Source of the DNA: Bacillota bacterium
GTDB taxonomy: Bacteria > Bacillota > Clostridia > Peptostreptococcales > Acidaminobacteraceae
DNA: 64,000 nt
NCBI GenBank assembly: GCA_020161295.1
Contig: JAIUOA010000001.1
Coordinates: 418,158-482,157, forward strand
Direction of reading: 5' to 3'
Positions 36,426 through 44,797 of this stretch are shown here, piece after piece (within the stretch, counting starts at the first letter, position 1; every line of letters starts with the position of its first letter). The position numbers and the translations under genes were made by a program. The notes below the pieces were generated by a model that ran no database searches, was not told the origin of the DNA, and saw only the letters and a program-made list of their open reading frames with translations.

Positions 36426-36676
36426 TTTTTATTACATTCGATATAGTGATTGATCAACACTTCAAGGATGTCATCACGCTCAATCTTCTTAATCATCGTT
36501 CTCGCATCATTATGGGTGGTGATGTATGTTGGATCCCCTGAAATTAAATAGCCGATGAGTTGATTTACCGGGTTGTACCCCTTCTCCTCAAGTGCATTGT
36601 AGACGTAGAGTAAAATGTCCTTATGCTCGCTGTTCTCTAAATAGTCCTCTACACTAAATTTCATCGTGTTTTTCAT
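36422..36676 (-). CDS. ireB: IreB-family regulatory phosphoprotein (UPF0297)
   Basis: Short 84-residue protein with [55 protein letters not shown], the UPF0297/IreB signature. In Enterococcus IreB is a target of the membrane Ser/Thr kinase IreK and affects cephalosporin tolerance. The conserved alaS-ireB-ruvX order supports the call. The ATG at 36676 follows GAGGTG; a GTG further upstream lies inside that ribosome site. Confidence 0.92.
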   Translation of the reverse strand: MKNTMKFSVEDYLENSEHKDILLYVYNALEEKGYNPVNQLIGYLISGDPTYITTHNDARTMIKKIERDDILEVLINHYIECNKK

Positions 36677-36720
36677 CGATATCACCTCTCTTGAGCCTTT
36701 ATGATGTCATTATACCCTTT

Positions 36721-39345
36721 TTAAGCCATTAAAGCATAAACTTTTTGTAATGCTTCATCAACTTTTTCTGGGTTCTTTCCGCCAGCTTGCGCCATGTTCG
36801 GCTTACCGCCGCCACCACCGCCAGCAATTTTTGCGACTTCTCTGATGATGTTTCCAGCATGGGCACCTTTTTTCACAGCAGCATCTGAAGCCATGGACAG
36901 GAGCTCTACTTTATCACCGCTGACATTTGCCAACACCACGACACTCATATCAAACTTATCCTTAATTTGATCGCCTAAGTTTCTAAGGGTGTTCATATCG
37001 ATGTCTTCAAATTTAGCCGTAACCACCTGGAAGCCGTTTATTTCGCGCATTCCGCTTAGAATATCAGTCAGCGCACTATTGGCGAGCTTGCTCTTCAGCT
37101 GATCGTTTTCACGTTGAAGCGCTTTGATCTCACCTAAAACTTGCTCCGCTTTATGCTCGACATCTTGTACGGACGTCTTCAGTATATCAGCAACCCTAGA
37201 AATTTTATCATCCAGTTGTGTTAACAAATTATAAACATTGTGTCCTGTGATGGCTTCAATTCTTCTCACACCCGCAGCTACACCCGTTTCGCTGACGATT
37301 TTAAACAAGCCTACTTCTGCAGTGTTCGTTAGATGCGTTCCACCACATAACTCGATTGAATAATCGCCCATGGTGACCACGCGCACCTTCTCGCCGTACT
37401 TCTCGCCGAACAACGCCATAGCACCCTTCGCTCTGGCTTCTTCTATCGGAAGCTCTTCCGTTAAGACAGGAAGCGCATTAAACACTTGTTCGTTAACCAG
37501 TTTCTCTATTTTTAGTAAATCCTCATATGAAATCGCTTCAAAATGTGAGAAGTCAAAACGCAGACGATCTGGACTTACCATGGAACCCGCTTGTTCAACA
37601 TGTGTTCCGAGAACGGTTCTTAAGGCCTTGTGCAGAAGATGTGTTGCAGAGTGGTTTCTAGCTGTTGCCATTCGTAAAGAAACATTGACACTGGCCGTCA
37701 CCATATCGCCCACCTTCACTGAGCCTTTAAGCACTCTCACTTGATGGCCGATGATACGACCGACACTCTTCTTTGTTTCGTACACTTCTGCCATGAATTG
37801 GTCAGTATAGATATGGCCCACATCGCCCACTTGACCGCCGCCTTCTGGATAGAATGGCGTCTCATCCAGCACTAAAGTCACTTCCATGCCTTCAAACGCC
37901 TCATCGACGATTTCATCGCCGACCACGGCAACCAGTTTGCAGGATTTTTCGAGATTTCGATAGCCGACGAACGATGAAACGATGTCCTTAGGAAGCTGCG
38001 ATACGGCATCACTTGCCCATCCCAGTTCATCGCCACTGCCTCTAGCCGTTCTTGCGCGTTCCTTTTGCTCGAGCATTTGAACCTTAAACTCGTCTTCATT
38101 TACTGTAAATTTCTTTTCTGCGAGAATTTCCATAGTGAGTTCCAATGGGAACCCATACGTATCATAGAGTTTAAATGCCTTCTCACCACTAAGCACCGTT
38201 TCACCGGCATTTTCCATGGCTTCGATATGCTCTGCAAGGATGCCTAAGCCTTGATCGATAGTGGCTTGGAAACGCTCCTCCTCGATGGAGATAATGCGTT
38301 TGATATAATCTTTACGCTCAACGAGATTTACATAGCTCTCGCCGTATGCGGTAATGACCGTATCCACTAAATCAGTGAGAACGTTGCCGTGCATACCGAG
38401 TTTTTTCGCATGACGTGCAGCACGTCTAAGGAGTCTTCTTAGGACATAGCCACGACCTTCGTTGTTCGGCATAACGCCATCGCCTACGAGGAACGTCACC
38501 GCTTTAATATGATCGGTTACGATTCTAGCCGAAATGTCTTGGTGACGTACTTTGCCATATTCGATTCCCGAACGGGTGATCACGGCATCGCGAATCGCTC
38601 TGATGGCATCCACATCATAGATGGAATCCACTTCTTGCATGATACAAGCAATACGTTCAAGTCCCATGCCCGTATCGATGTTTTTCTTTTCAAGCTCATG
38701 ATAGTTGCCGTTTTCATCGCGGTCGTACTGTGTAAATACGTGGTTCCAGAATTCTAAGAAACGGTCGCAATCGCAGCCAGGGCGACAATTTGGATCGCCA
38801 CAGCCGTAGGCTTCACCACGGTCAAAGTAGATTTCAGAGCATGGGCCACATGGTCCCGTTCCGATTTCCCAGAAGTTGTCTGCTTTACCAAGTCTGGTGA
38901 TTTTTTCTTCAGGAATACCGATCACATCTCTCCAGATGGCAAACGCCTCGTCATCTTCTAAGTAGACCGATGGCCAAAGCTTATCAACAGGGAGCTCTAG
39001 AACCTCCGTGATAAATTCCCAACCATATTTAATCGAACCTTCTTTGAAGTAATCGCCGAAAGAAAAGTTGCCCAACATTTCAAAAAATGTCGCATGTCGC
39101 GCCGTTACGCCGACATTATCAATATCACCCGTTCTAATACACTTTTGGCAGGTCGCCATGGTGCTTTTAGGGGGGACTTCAAGTCCTGTAAAGTAGTTTT
39201 TAAGCGGTTGCATGCCTGCATTAACGAGAAGCAAGCTTTTGTCGTTGATCGGTACCAGTGGAAAACTGGATGTGACATAATGCCCTTTTGCTTCGTAAAA
39301 ATCTAAAAATGCTTTTCTGATTTCGTTTAATCCCATCTTTTTCAT
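36721..39345 (-). CDS. alaS: alanyl-tRNA synthetase
   Basis: Charges tRNA-Ala and edits Ser/Gly. The catalytic domain starts LNEIRKAFLDFYEAKGH with SFPLVPINDKSLLLVNAGMQPLK, then the editing domain with NHSATHLLHKALR and CGGTH, and the C-terminal DHHA1 region with GGGGGGKPNMAQAGGK. From the ATG at 39345 (AGGAGG before it) it has 874 residues, the normal length. The open frame continues upstream through the T-box leader, which is not coding. Expression is controlled by that T-box. Confidence 0.96.
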   Translation of the reverse strand: MKKMGLNEIRKAFLDFYEAKGHYVTSSFPLVPINDKSLLLVNAGMQPLKNYFTGLEVPPKSTMATCQKCIRTGDIDNVGVTARHATFFEMLGNFSFGDYFKEGSIKYGWEFITEVLELPVDKLWPSVYLEDDEAFAIWRDVIGIPEEKITRLGKADNFWEIGTGPCGPCSEIYFDRGEAYGCGDPNCRPGCDCDRFLEFWNHVFTQYDRDENGNYHELEKKNIDTGMGLERIACIMQEVDSIYDVDAIRAIRDAVITRSGIEYGKVRHQDISARIVTDHIKAVTFLVGDGVMPNNEGRGYVLRRLLRRAARHAKKLGMHGNVLTDLVDTVITAYGESYVNLVERKDYIKRIISIEEERFQATIDQGLGILAEHIEAMENAGETVLSGEKAFKLYDTYGFPLELTMEILAEKKFTVNEDEFKVQMLEQKERARTARGSGDELGWASDAVSQLPKDIVSSFVGYRNLEKSCKLVAVVGDEIVDEAFEGMEVTLVLDETPFYPEGGGQVGDVGHIYTDQFMAEVYETKKSVGRIIGHQVRVLKGSVKVGDMVTASVNVSLRMATARNHSATHLLHKALRTVLGTHVEQAGSMVSPDRLRFDFSHFEAISYEDLLKIEKLVNEQVFNALPVLTEELPIEEARAKGAMALFGEKYGEKVRVVTMGDYSIELCGGTHLTNTAEVGLFKIVSETGVAAGVRRIEAITGHNVYNLLTQLDDKISRVADILKTSVQDVEHKAEQVLGEIKALQRENDQLKSKLANSALTDILSGMREINGFQVVTAKFEDIDMNTLRNLGDQIKDKFDMSVVVLANVSGDKVELLSMASDAAVKKGAHAGNIIREVAKIAGGGGGGKPNMAQAGGKNPEKVDEALQKVYALMA

Positions 39346-39390
39346 CGTATCGTTCCTCCTCGACCACTTGTAATTCTCTGCATTCTGTCT

Positions 39391-39640
39391 ACAAAAAAAC
39401 CTCCAAAGCGCTGCAGGGACGACGAATCGCGGTACCACCCTGCTTATCGGACGCATCCGATCACTTTGAAGGTTACTCTGCATCTTAACGTTTGCAAAAC
39501 GCGCACTCCTACTCTGTTCAGAGTGTGGGCTCAGAAGCTGCTTCAGCTGCGTGCATCGCTTTCACCATCCGGATGCTCTCTAAGTGTGCTGCTTACTCCT
39601 CTTCATCATAGCCTGTATCGCCTGTCGGCCAAAATATTCT
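39391..39640 (-). promoter_or_regulatory. T-box riboswitch leader of alaS
   Basis: The minus strand carries the T-box core GGTGGTACCGCG (39428-39439), preceded by stem I elements GATGAAGAGGAGTAA, AGAGAGC and GGTGAAAGC. A terminator stem pairs AACCTTCAAAG (39464-39474) with CTTTGGAGGTT (39399-39409), followed by seven T residues. Uncharged tRNA should favour the antiterminator and switch alaS on. Several Ala codons (GCC, GCA, GCU) occur near the expected specifier position, so I do not fix the specifier. The 347-bp gap 39346-39692 is almost fully explained by this leader. Confidence 0.93.
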
Positions 39641-39692
39641 TATCACATTTTAACACAACCATGGCATTTGAACAATTGATTTTTTCACGTTT

Positions 39693-40136
39693 CTAGAATT
39701 CTATTTCCACAACATCATGATGATCGTGATCGTCATGTGGGTCAAACCCTTCAAGTCCAGCGTAAGTTTTACCATTTTTAGTGGCATAGTCATAGATGGC
39801 AGCCTTTAAAGCTTGCTCAGCGAGTACTGAACAGTGTATCTTCACAGGCGGAAGTCCGCCAAGCGCATCCACAACCTGTTTGTTCGTCACCTTAAGCGCT
39901 TCTTCAATCGATAAGCCCATGATGATTTCTGTCGCCACAGACGACGCAGCGATGGCTGAACCACATCCGAAGGTTTTGAACTTGATGTCGATGATTTTTT
40001 CATCTTCAACTTTTATATAAATACGCATGATATCGCCACATTTGACGTTACCCACTTCGCCGATGCCATCTGCATTTTCGATTTCGCCGACGTTTCTCGG
40101 ATTCATAAAATGATCCATGACTATTTCTGTATACAT
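39693..40136 (-). CDS. iscU: Fe-S cluster scaffold protein, IscU/NifU type
   Basis: A 147-residue scaffold protein starting DHFMNPRNVGEIENADG. It has the three ligand cysteines in KCGD, KTFGCGSA and KIHCSVLAE. The C-terminus has an added acidic His-rich tail (DPHDDHDHHDVVEIEF), typical of NifU-like scaffolds of Clostridia. Its ATG overlaps the iscS stop by one base (TAATG). Confidence 0.92.
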   Translation of the reverse strand: MYTEIVMDHFMNPRNVGEIENADGIGEVGNVKCGDIMRIYIKVEDEKIIDIKFKTFGCGSAIAASSVATEIIMGLSIEEALKVTNKQVVDALGGLPPVKIHCSVLAEQALKAAIYDYATKNGKTYAGLEGFDPHDDHDHHDVVEIEF

Positions 40137-41314
40137 TATTTTTGTCCTCCTCGGATCTTATCGTAAAGTGGTGACATCATTCTTAGTTTCTGAACAACTT
40201 CTTTCAGTGCTTCTACGGTATAGTTCACATCTTCTTCTGTGGTAAAATCACCGATCGTCAGACGAAGTGAGCCATGAGCGATTTCATGGGGAAGCCCGAT
40301 GGCCAAAAGCACATGGGATGGGTCCAGTGAACCCGATGTACAAGCTGATCCGCTAGAGCCTGCTATCCCTTTAGCATTTAAGCTTAAAAGAAGCGCTTCA
40401 CCCTCGATAAACTCAAAGCAGACATTGACATTGCCAGGGTGTCTTAAAGTCGGATGGCCGTTATGCTTTACGAAATCCACATTCTCAAGGATACCCTTAA
40501 GCAACTGATCTCTGAGCTTCGTTAAATGTGCGATGTGCGATTCCAGGTTTGCATAGGCTAACTCTGCCGCTTTAGCAAACCCCATAATACCAGAGATATT
40601 TTCAGTACCCGCACGTCTCTTCTTCTCTTGCGCGCCGCCTTCGATCAAATTATGGATGCGAACGCCTTTTTTAATATAGAGTGCGCCGACCCCTTTCGGT
40701 CCATAGATTTTATGACTGGATACACTCATCAAATCGATGCCGTAAGCATTGACGTCGATGTCCACATTACCATACGCTTGTACCGCATCTGTGTGGAACA
40801 ACGCGCCGTGTTTATGCGCCACTTCTGATAAGGCCTTTATCGGCTGCATCGTGCCGATTTCGTTATTGATAAACATGATGGAAACCAAAACCGTATTAGG
40901 ACGCATAGCAGCCTCTAGCGCTTCTGGTGTGACGAGTCCATATTCATCCACTTCCATATAGGTTACTTCAGCGCCTTCTTTTTCGAGGGCTTCACACGTA
41001 TGCAATATGGCGTGGTGCTCTATTTTAGTAGTTATGATATGATTGCCTTTACTTTTGTTAGCGCTCATTACGCCTTTTAGCGCCCAGTTGTCAGATTCTG
41101 AACCCCCTGCTGTGAAATAGATGGTATCAGGTGCAGCATGCATGGTCTTCGCAACCGTTGCACGCGCTTGCTCCAACGAACGTTTTGCCTCTTGGCCAAA
41201 ACCATGAATACTTGACGCATTACCGAACTTTTCAGTAAAATAAGGGAGCATCTCATGAACCACTTCTTCTTTAACAGGTGTCGTCGCCGAATAATCCAAA
41301 TATACTTTCCTCAA
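40136..41314 (-). CDS. iscS: cysteine desulfurase (IscS/NifS)
   Basis: PLP enzyme delivering sulfur for Fe-S clusters. It starts RKVYLDYSATTPV. The PLP Lys lies in SVSSHKIYGPKGVGALY, and the catalytic Cys in SSGSACTSGSLDPSHVL. The best start is a TTG at 41314 with GGAGGG seven bases before it, giving 392 residues; the frame runs only five codons further to another TTG. The isc trio iscR-iscS-iscU is complete here. Confidence 0.94.
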   Translation of the reverse strand: MRKVYLDYSATTPVKEEVVHEMLPYFTEKFGNASSIHGFGQEAKRSLEQARATVAKTMHAAPDTIYFTAGGSESDNWALKGVMSANKSKGNHIITTKIEHHAILHTCEALEKEGAEVTYMEVDEYGLVTPEALEAAMRPNTVLVSIMFINNEIGTMQPIKALSEVAHKHGALFHTDAVQAYGNVDIDVNAYGIDLMSVSSHKIYGPKGVGALYIKKGVRIHNLIEGGAQEKKRRAGTENISGIMGFAKAAELAYANLESHIAHLTKLRDQLLKGILENVDFVKHNGHPTLRHPGNVNVCFEFIEGEALLLSLNAKGIAGSSGSACTSGSLDPSHVLLAIGLPHEIAHGSLRLTIGDFTTEEDVNYTVEALKEVVQKLRMMSPLYDKIRGGQK

Positions 41315-41332
41315 CTCATTTCCCTCCAAACG

Positions 41333-41794
41333 TTATTTGCACTCGCAAATACTTGTGATGATCATGCTTTCTTGATTGCTATGGTAGTCGTCGATCATAT
41401 GTTGTAACGTGATGGAATTCACAACACTGGTGATGCTTTCGTATATTTTTTCATAAATCACTTTTGTGACACAATAACTTGAATGGTCGCAAACCTCATC
41501 GTCGCCATCGACAACCACGCAGTCCGTAGGTGCCAAAGGCCCTTCTAAAGTCGTAAGGATCACGCCGACGGTGATGTTTTCTGGGCTTTTAGCTAACATA
41601 TACCCACCTTGCGCACCTCTGACACTTTCAACCAGATTGGCTTTCCTAAGTGGTGAGATCAATTGCTCAAGATAGTTGACAGAAATTGCTTGTCTCTCTG
41701 CGATGCTGGTTAGCGAGATTGGGCCTTCACCAAAATTCAGGGCTAAATCGAACATCGCTTTTAGTCCATACCGTCCACGTGTAGATAATTTCAC
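41333..41794 (-). CDS. iscR: Rrf2-family Fe-S regulator, IscR-like
   Basis: The 153 residues contain the Rrf2 winged helix (KLSTRGRYGLKAMFDLAL, ISVNYLEQLISPLRKANLVESVRGAQGGYML) and three cysteines at C92, C102 and C108 that could hold a [2Fe-2S] cluster as in IscR. A second Cys pair ends the protein (CECK). It begins with GTG at 41794. It leads iscS and iscU and probably represses its own operon through a dyad in the leader. Confidence 0.92.
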   Translation of the reverse strand: MKLSTRGRYGLKAMFDLALNFGEGPISLTSIAERQAISVNYLEQLISPLRKANLVESVRGAQGGYMLAKSPENITVGVILTTLEGPLAPTDCVVVDGDDEVCDHSSYCVTKVIYEKIYESITSVVNSITLQHMIDDYHSNQESMIITSICECK

Positions 41795-41814
41795 AATAAC
41801 ACACTCCTTTAATC

Positions 41815-41831
41815 CCTAGTCAATTACTAAG
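41815..41831 (-). promoter_or_regulatory. dyad in the iscR leader, candidate operator
   Basis: TAGT and ACTA half-sites around CAATT lie 12-28 bases downstream of the -10 box of iscR. This is the right place for autorepression by an Rrf2 protein, but the match to known IscR sites is only general. Confidence 0.4.
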
Positions 41832-41842
41832 AAATCAGTTTT

Positions 41843-41871
41843 ATTATAATATATCCGATTAAATGCGTCAA
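41843..41871 (-). promoter_or_regulatory. sigma-A-type promoter of the isc operon
   Basis: TTGACG (41866-41871) and TATAAT (41843-41848) on the minus strand, 17 bases apart, about 50 bases before the iscR GTG. Confidence 0.75.
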
Positions 41872-41905
41872 CTTTATCCCCGCTATAAACTTATAAATAT
41901 TTTGT

Positions 41906-41932
41906 TAACTTTGTCATTAATTTTGCCGATAC
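41906..41932 (+). promoter_or_regulatory. sigma-D (flagellar-type) promoter
   Basis: TAAC (41906-41909), 15 bases, then GCCGATAC (41925-41932). The sigma-D/sigma-28 consensus is TAAA-N15-GCCGATAA/T, so 3 of 4 and 7 of 8 bases fit. It lies 31 bases before the ATG of the plus-strand gene, and no sigma-A promoter of similar quality is seen there. Confidence 0.6.
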
Positions 41933-41963
41933 CCTAATTATAAAGTAAAAGATGAGGTGTAAT

Positions 41964-42815
41964 ATGTCTGAACGAATGAATGAACTCTTTACATTGACAC
42001 AAAAGGCGCAGAAGATGGAACTCATCAACGAGGAAATCGCTTTAAAGCTTTATATAGAAATATTCGAAAAATATACCCCAAAAATTTCTAAAACCTATGA
42101 AAGTGCCATTCGGCTTTTAGAAAAGAGACATCGTTATTCGGAAGCACTTTCCATCTGTGAACGCGCCATCGACCTGATCAAGCAGCAAGAGGTCTCCGGA
42201 ACCGTTGACCGCTTTGAGGCCACACAGCAAAGGTTGCTTAGAAAAATTAAAGAACTTGAGCCAGAGGTGACCACCTCCGTCAAGAAAGCGTTTAAGCTAA
42301 AGCCTCAGCATATGATCGTATCGCTGGTGATACTGGGCGTTTTGTTTGCCATCATTCGCTTTGCGACACCTTACGGTGATCTCGATGTGAATCTGGAAGG
42401 CAAAGATTCACTTGAAGGCGGCGAAAGCCTCTATAAGGAAACCACCGATAAGGAAGAGAAAACGTTTCCCATCACGGAGCGCATGATCGAAATCGCCACA
42501 AACGAGCTTCTAAAAAACAACGATGCGAAAGCGGCTGATGTCATCCCGCAAGACCAAACACTTGGCATCGCCATCATCGTCACTGCAGGTACTGATGCCG
42601 ATAGAAGCAAAGCGCTGGCTGAGATCTATTTGAAAGCACTCGCAGGTGCTGCAGCAGCAGAGTACGATGCGCTAAAGGCCCCTACCGGTGACTCTCTCGG
42701 CGCACTCTATGATTACTATGAGCTGGTGATTTCAGTGGGAACCAGCACAGCAGAGGAAGATCTCATCGCGAAAGGCACAAAAGTACGTGCGGCATCCGCC
42801 ATCTATTGGCGATAA
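41964..42815 (+). CDS. unknown single-pass membrane protein with TPR-like N-terminus
   Basis: I do not recognise this 283-residue protein. Residues 1-108 are helical and charged, with a repeat-like pattern (ALKLYIEIFEKYTPK, YSEALSICERAIDLIKQQ) reminiscent of TPR helices. One membrane span follows at 117-134. The C-terminal 145 residues would be outside and contain alternating helical segments rich in Ala, Asp and Glu. The ATG at 41964 follows GAGGTG. It faces the isc operon divergently and is one of three intact plus-strand genes. A sigma-D-like promoter stands in front of it, so a link to motility or chemotaxis is suggested. Its original terminator is now beyond the group II intron. Confidence 0.8.
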   Translation: MSERMNELFTLTQKAQKMELINEEIALKLYIEIFEKYTPKISKTYESAIRLLEKRHRYSEALSICERAIDLIKQQEVSGTVDRFEATQQRLLRKIKELEPEVTTSVKKAFKLKPQHMIVSLVILGVLFAIIRFATPYGDLDVNLEGKDSLEGGESLYKETTDKEEKTFPITERMIEIATNELLKNNDAKAADVIPQDQTLGIAIIVTAGTDADRSKALAEIYLKALAGAAAAEYDALKAPTGDSLGALYDYYELVISVGTSTAEEDLIAKGTKVRAASAIYWR

Positions 42816-42825
42816 TCCTTCACAA

Positions 42826-44721
42826 TCGAGTAGGAGGTAGCTGATTAATTCAACTACCGTCCTCTCACACCACCGTACGTACCGTTCGGTATACGGCGGT
42901 TCAATCGCATAAGTGCTTTAAGCGTAATTGCTCGTACTGTTTCAGGATGTCAAAATATCCGGCTCGTACGAGCTTTTCATTAGTGATGGAACGTTGAAGC
43001 ACCGCACTTCCGGCTATACGCCAGTATCCCAGACGGGTATTACCCCACTGGTATGCCTGCCACTCTGAAATTCCAAGTTTCTTAAGGTTCATCACCCTCG
43101 TTCTTGGCTTTTTCCATTGTTTCCAGATATACATACGGAACCTTCTGCGGAGCCACTCATTCCATGACATCAGGATTCGTTTGATATCAGCCACATGGTA
43201 GTAGCCGAGCCATCCTTGAATGAAACTTTTCACTTTCTCAAAGACCGTTCGCACATTCTTGCCCTGATTCCGGCGTGTCAGCTCTTTCAACTTCCTTTTT
43301 GCTTTTACCAGTGATTCACGGTGTGCTCTGATATAGATGCCTTTCCCGTTCTTCCCAAGGCAAAATCCTAGAAATTTGAAGTCTTTTACCGCCAGTACGC
43401 TGACCACTTTGCTCTTTTGGACATTCATTTTCAGTTTAAGCTTGCCCTCCAGATATCTACGACAGGTTTCAAGAAGTCGCTTCGCAGCCCGTTTGCTTTT
43501 CGCAAATACAACGATATCATCCGCATAGCGGATTATTTTCACCCTTCTAGATACCATCTCTTGATCGAATTCATTTAGGTAGATGTTTGCGAGTAATGGC
43601 GAAAGCGGACCGCCTTGCGGTGAGCCTTCATCTGTTCTGATGAGAATCCCATTTTCCATAACGCCGCTTTTCAAATACCGCTTGATGAGTTCAATCACTC
43701 GTTTGTCATGGATTTGTCTGCGTAAAAGATTCAAGAGAAGGTCGTGATTCAGCGTGTCGAAGTACTTGGACAGGTCAATTTCCACTGCGTGGACATATCC
43801 CTGTTCCGCATATGCCTTCACTTTCTGAATCGCCTGCTGTGCGCTCCTTTTCGGCCGATAGCCATAACTGCCGTCCGAAAAGAGTGGTTCAAAGATTGGC
43901 TGAAGCTTCTGAGAAATAGCCTGTTGAATCACACGGTCGATGACCGTGGGAATTCCAAGTTTTCGCACGCCTCCATCTGCCTTCGGGATTTCCTTACGCC
44001 TGACAGGACTCGGTTTGTATTTGCCGGCCTTGATGCTCTGCAAGAGTTCATCCCGATTTGTCTTTATCCACGAAGCCGCCTCTTCAACGGTCATGCCGTC
44101 TATTCCGGGTGCTCCATGGTTACGCTTGACTTGTTTGTAGGCTCTGTTCAGGTTTTCTCTGTCCAGTATGCTTTCTAACAAGTCGTTTGCACCGCCTCTT
44201 TCTTTGCTATCCCGAGGATTGGCGCTCCGCACTCCTGCATACTCTTTGCGTTCCACGCCATCCCTTTGCAGGCAGTCCTTTCGGTATTCTGCTTTCAACG
44301 CGCCAACCTCCTTCCGGTTCATACTCAAGACTTACGATTGTTCAGTCCTTCCCGAGAAAAAAAAAAAAACTCGGTACTATGACTTCTGCTGACTTCTCAC
44401 AGCAAGCTTTACTCCGTGTTTCAGACTGTCTTACTTCACGTCTGTGAGACCTCCCCAGGTAAGAACGCACTCTTTCATGCCATGTAGCCGCCACATTTAC
44501 TCTCCAAGTTTCGGGTAGTTATAGGACTTTGGTTTGTTAAGCAACCTCATCCACCCGGACAAGCCTTCCTATGTGGTTAGTGTACCTCGGCTCGGCACTT
44601 TGCCTCCAGCTTCCTTCAGATTCCACCTCGCGATGGACACCCTTGCTCTTGGCTAACGGTTGGCACTACCAGCCCCCGTATCGGACTTGCACCGACTAGA
44701 GTGCGCCCATGCTGGGCGCAC
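42826..44721 (-). mobile_element. group IIC intron (Oceanobacillus iheyensis I1 type), complete
   Basis: The 5' end reads GTGCGCCCAGCATGGGCGC on the minus strand (from 44721). TGAAGGAAGC, a GGGGAGGTCT segment and AAGTCAGCAGAAGTCATAG follow before the reverse transcriptase gene. After the gene comes domain V (about 42862-42900) with CCGCCGTATACCGAACGG and CGTACGGTGGTGTGAGAGG. Domain VI is a stem GGTAGTTGA...TCAGCTACC, and the element ends near TCGAT at 42826. These segments agree with the group IIC ribozyme of O. iheyensis as I remember it. The element is 1.9 kb, has all domains and an open reading frame, and sits directly behind a rho-independent terminator, the known habit of class C introns. 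It therefore explains the non-coding stretch 44329-44721 and also 42827-42900. Confidence 0.9.
42901..44322 (-). CDS. ltrA: group II intron reverse transcriptase/maturase
   Basis: Intron-encoded protein of 473 residues from the ATG at 44322. Reverse transcriptase motifs are in order: GIDGMTVEE (about 73-81), KPSPVRRKEIPKADGGVRKLGIP, SYGYRPKRSAQQAI, EIDLSKYFDTLNHD, DEGSPQGGPLSPLLANIYL and the catalytic YADD at 266-269. An X/maturase domain with a group-II-intron type C-terminus (IQGWLGYYHVADIK) follows. No HNH endonuclease domain is present, as expected for class C. No frameshift or stop interrupts it, so the intron could be active. Confidence 0.95.
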   Translation of the reverse strand: MNRKEVGALKAEYRKDCLQRDGVERKEYAGVRSANPRDSKERGGANDLLESILDRENLNRAYKQVKRNHGAPGIDGMTVEEAASWIKTNRDELLQSIKAGKYKPSPVRRKEIPKADGGVRKLGIPTVIDRVIQQAISQKLQPIFEPLFSDGSYGYRPKRSAQQAIQKVKAYAEQGYVHAVEIDLSKYFDTLNHDLLLNLLRRQIHDKRVIELIKRYLKSGVMENGILIRTDEGSPQGGPLSPLLANIYLNEFDQEMVSRRVKIIRYADDIVVFAKSKRAAKRLLETCRRYLEGKLKLKMNVQKSKVVSVLAVKDFKFLGFCLGKNGKGIYIRAHRESLVKAKRKLKELTRRNQGKNVRTVFEKVKSFIQGWLGYYHVADIKRILMSWNEWLRRRFRMYIWKQWKKPRTRVMNLKKLGISEWQAYQWGNTRLGYWRIAGSAVLQRSITNEKLVRAGYFDILKQYEQLRLKHLCD

Positions 44722-44727
44722 TTAAAA

Positions 44728-44763
44728 AAAGACTATATCACCCTAACGGATGGTATAGTCTTT
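44728..44763. terminator. bidirectional terminator of the pfpI-like gene, target of the intron
   Basis: AAAGACTATA (44728-44737) pairs with TATAGTCTTT (44754-44763) around a 16-base loop that itself can pair. The minus strand continues with seven T residues and then the intron 5' end. The plus strand continues with TTTCATTTTT. It ends the DJ-1/PfpI gene and must once have served the plus-strand gene at 41964 as well. Confidence 0.85.
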
Positions 44764-44797
44764 CATTTTTGTCCACTGTTTGGTTATTAAATGTGTG

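Noticed and set aside
39346..39483. In-frame N-terminal extension of alaS by 46 residues
   Set aside because: The stretch is the T-box leader, and the ATG at 39345 has a full AGGAGG site.
44357..44369. Poly-A tract of 13 as a phase-variation switch
   Set aside because: It lies in intron RNA upstream of the maturase start, not in a coding frame or promoter spacer.
44701..44721. GTGCGCCC/GGGCGCAC inverted repeat that looks like a terminator
   Set aside because: It is the 5' end of the group II intron domain I; no T-run follows in the sense direction of the intron.
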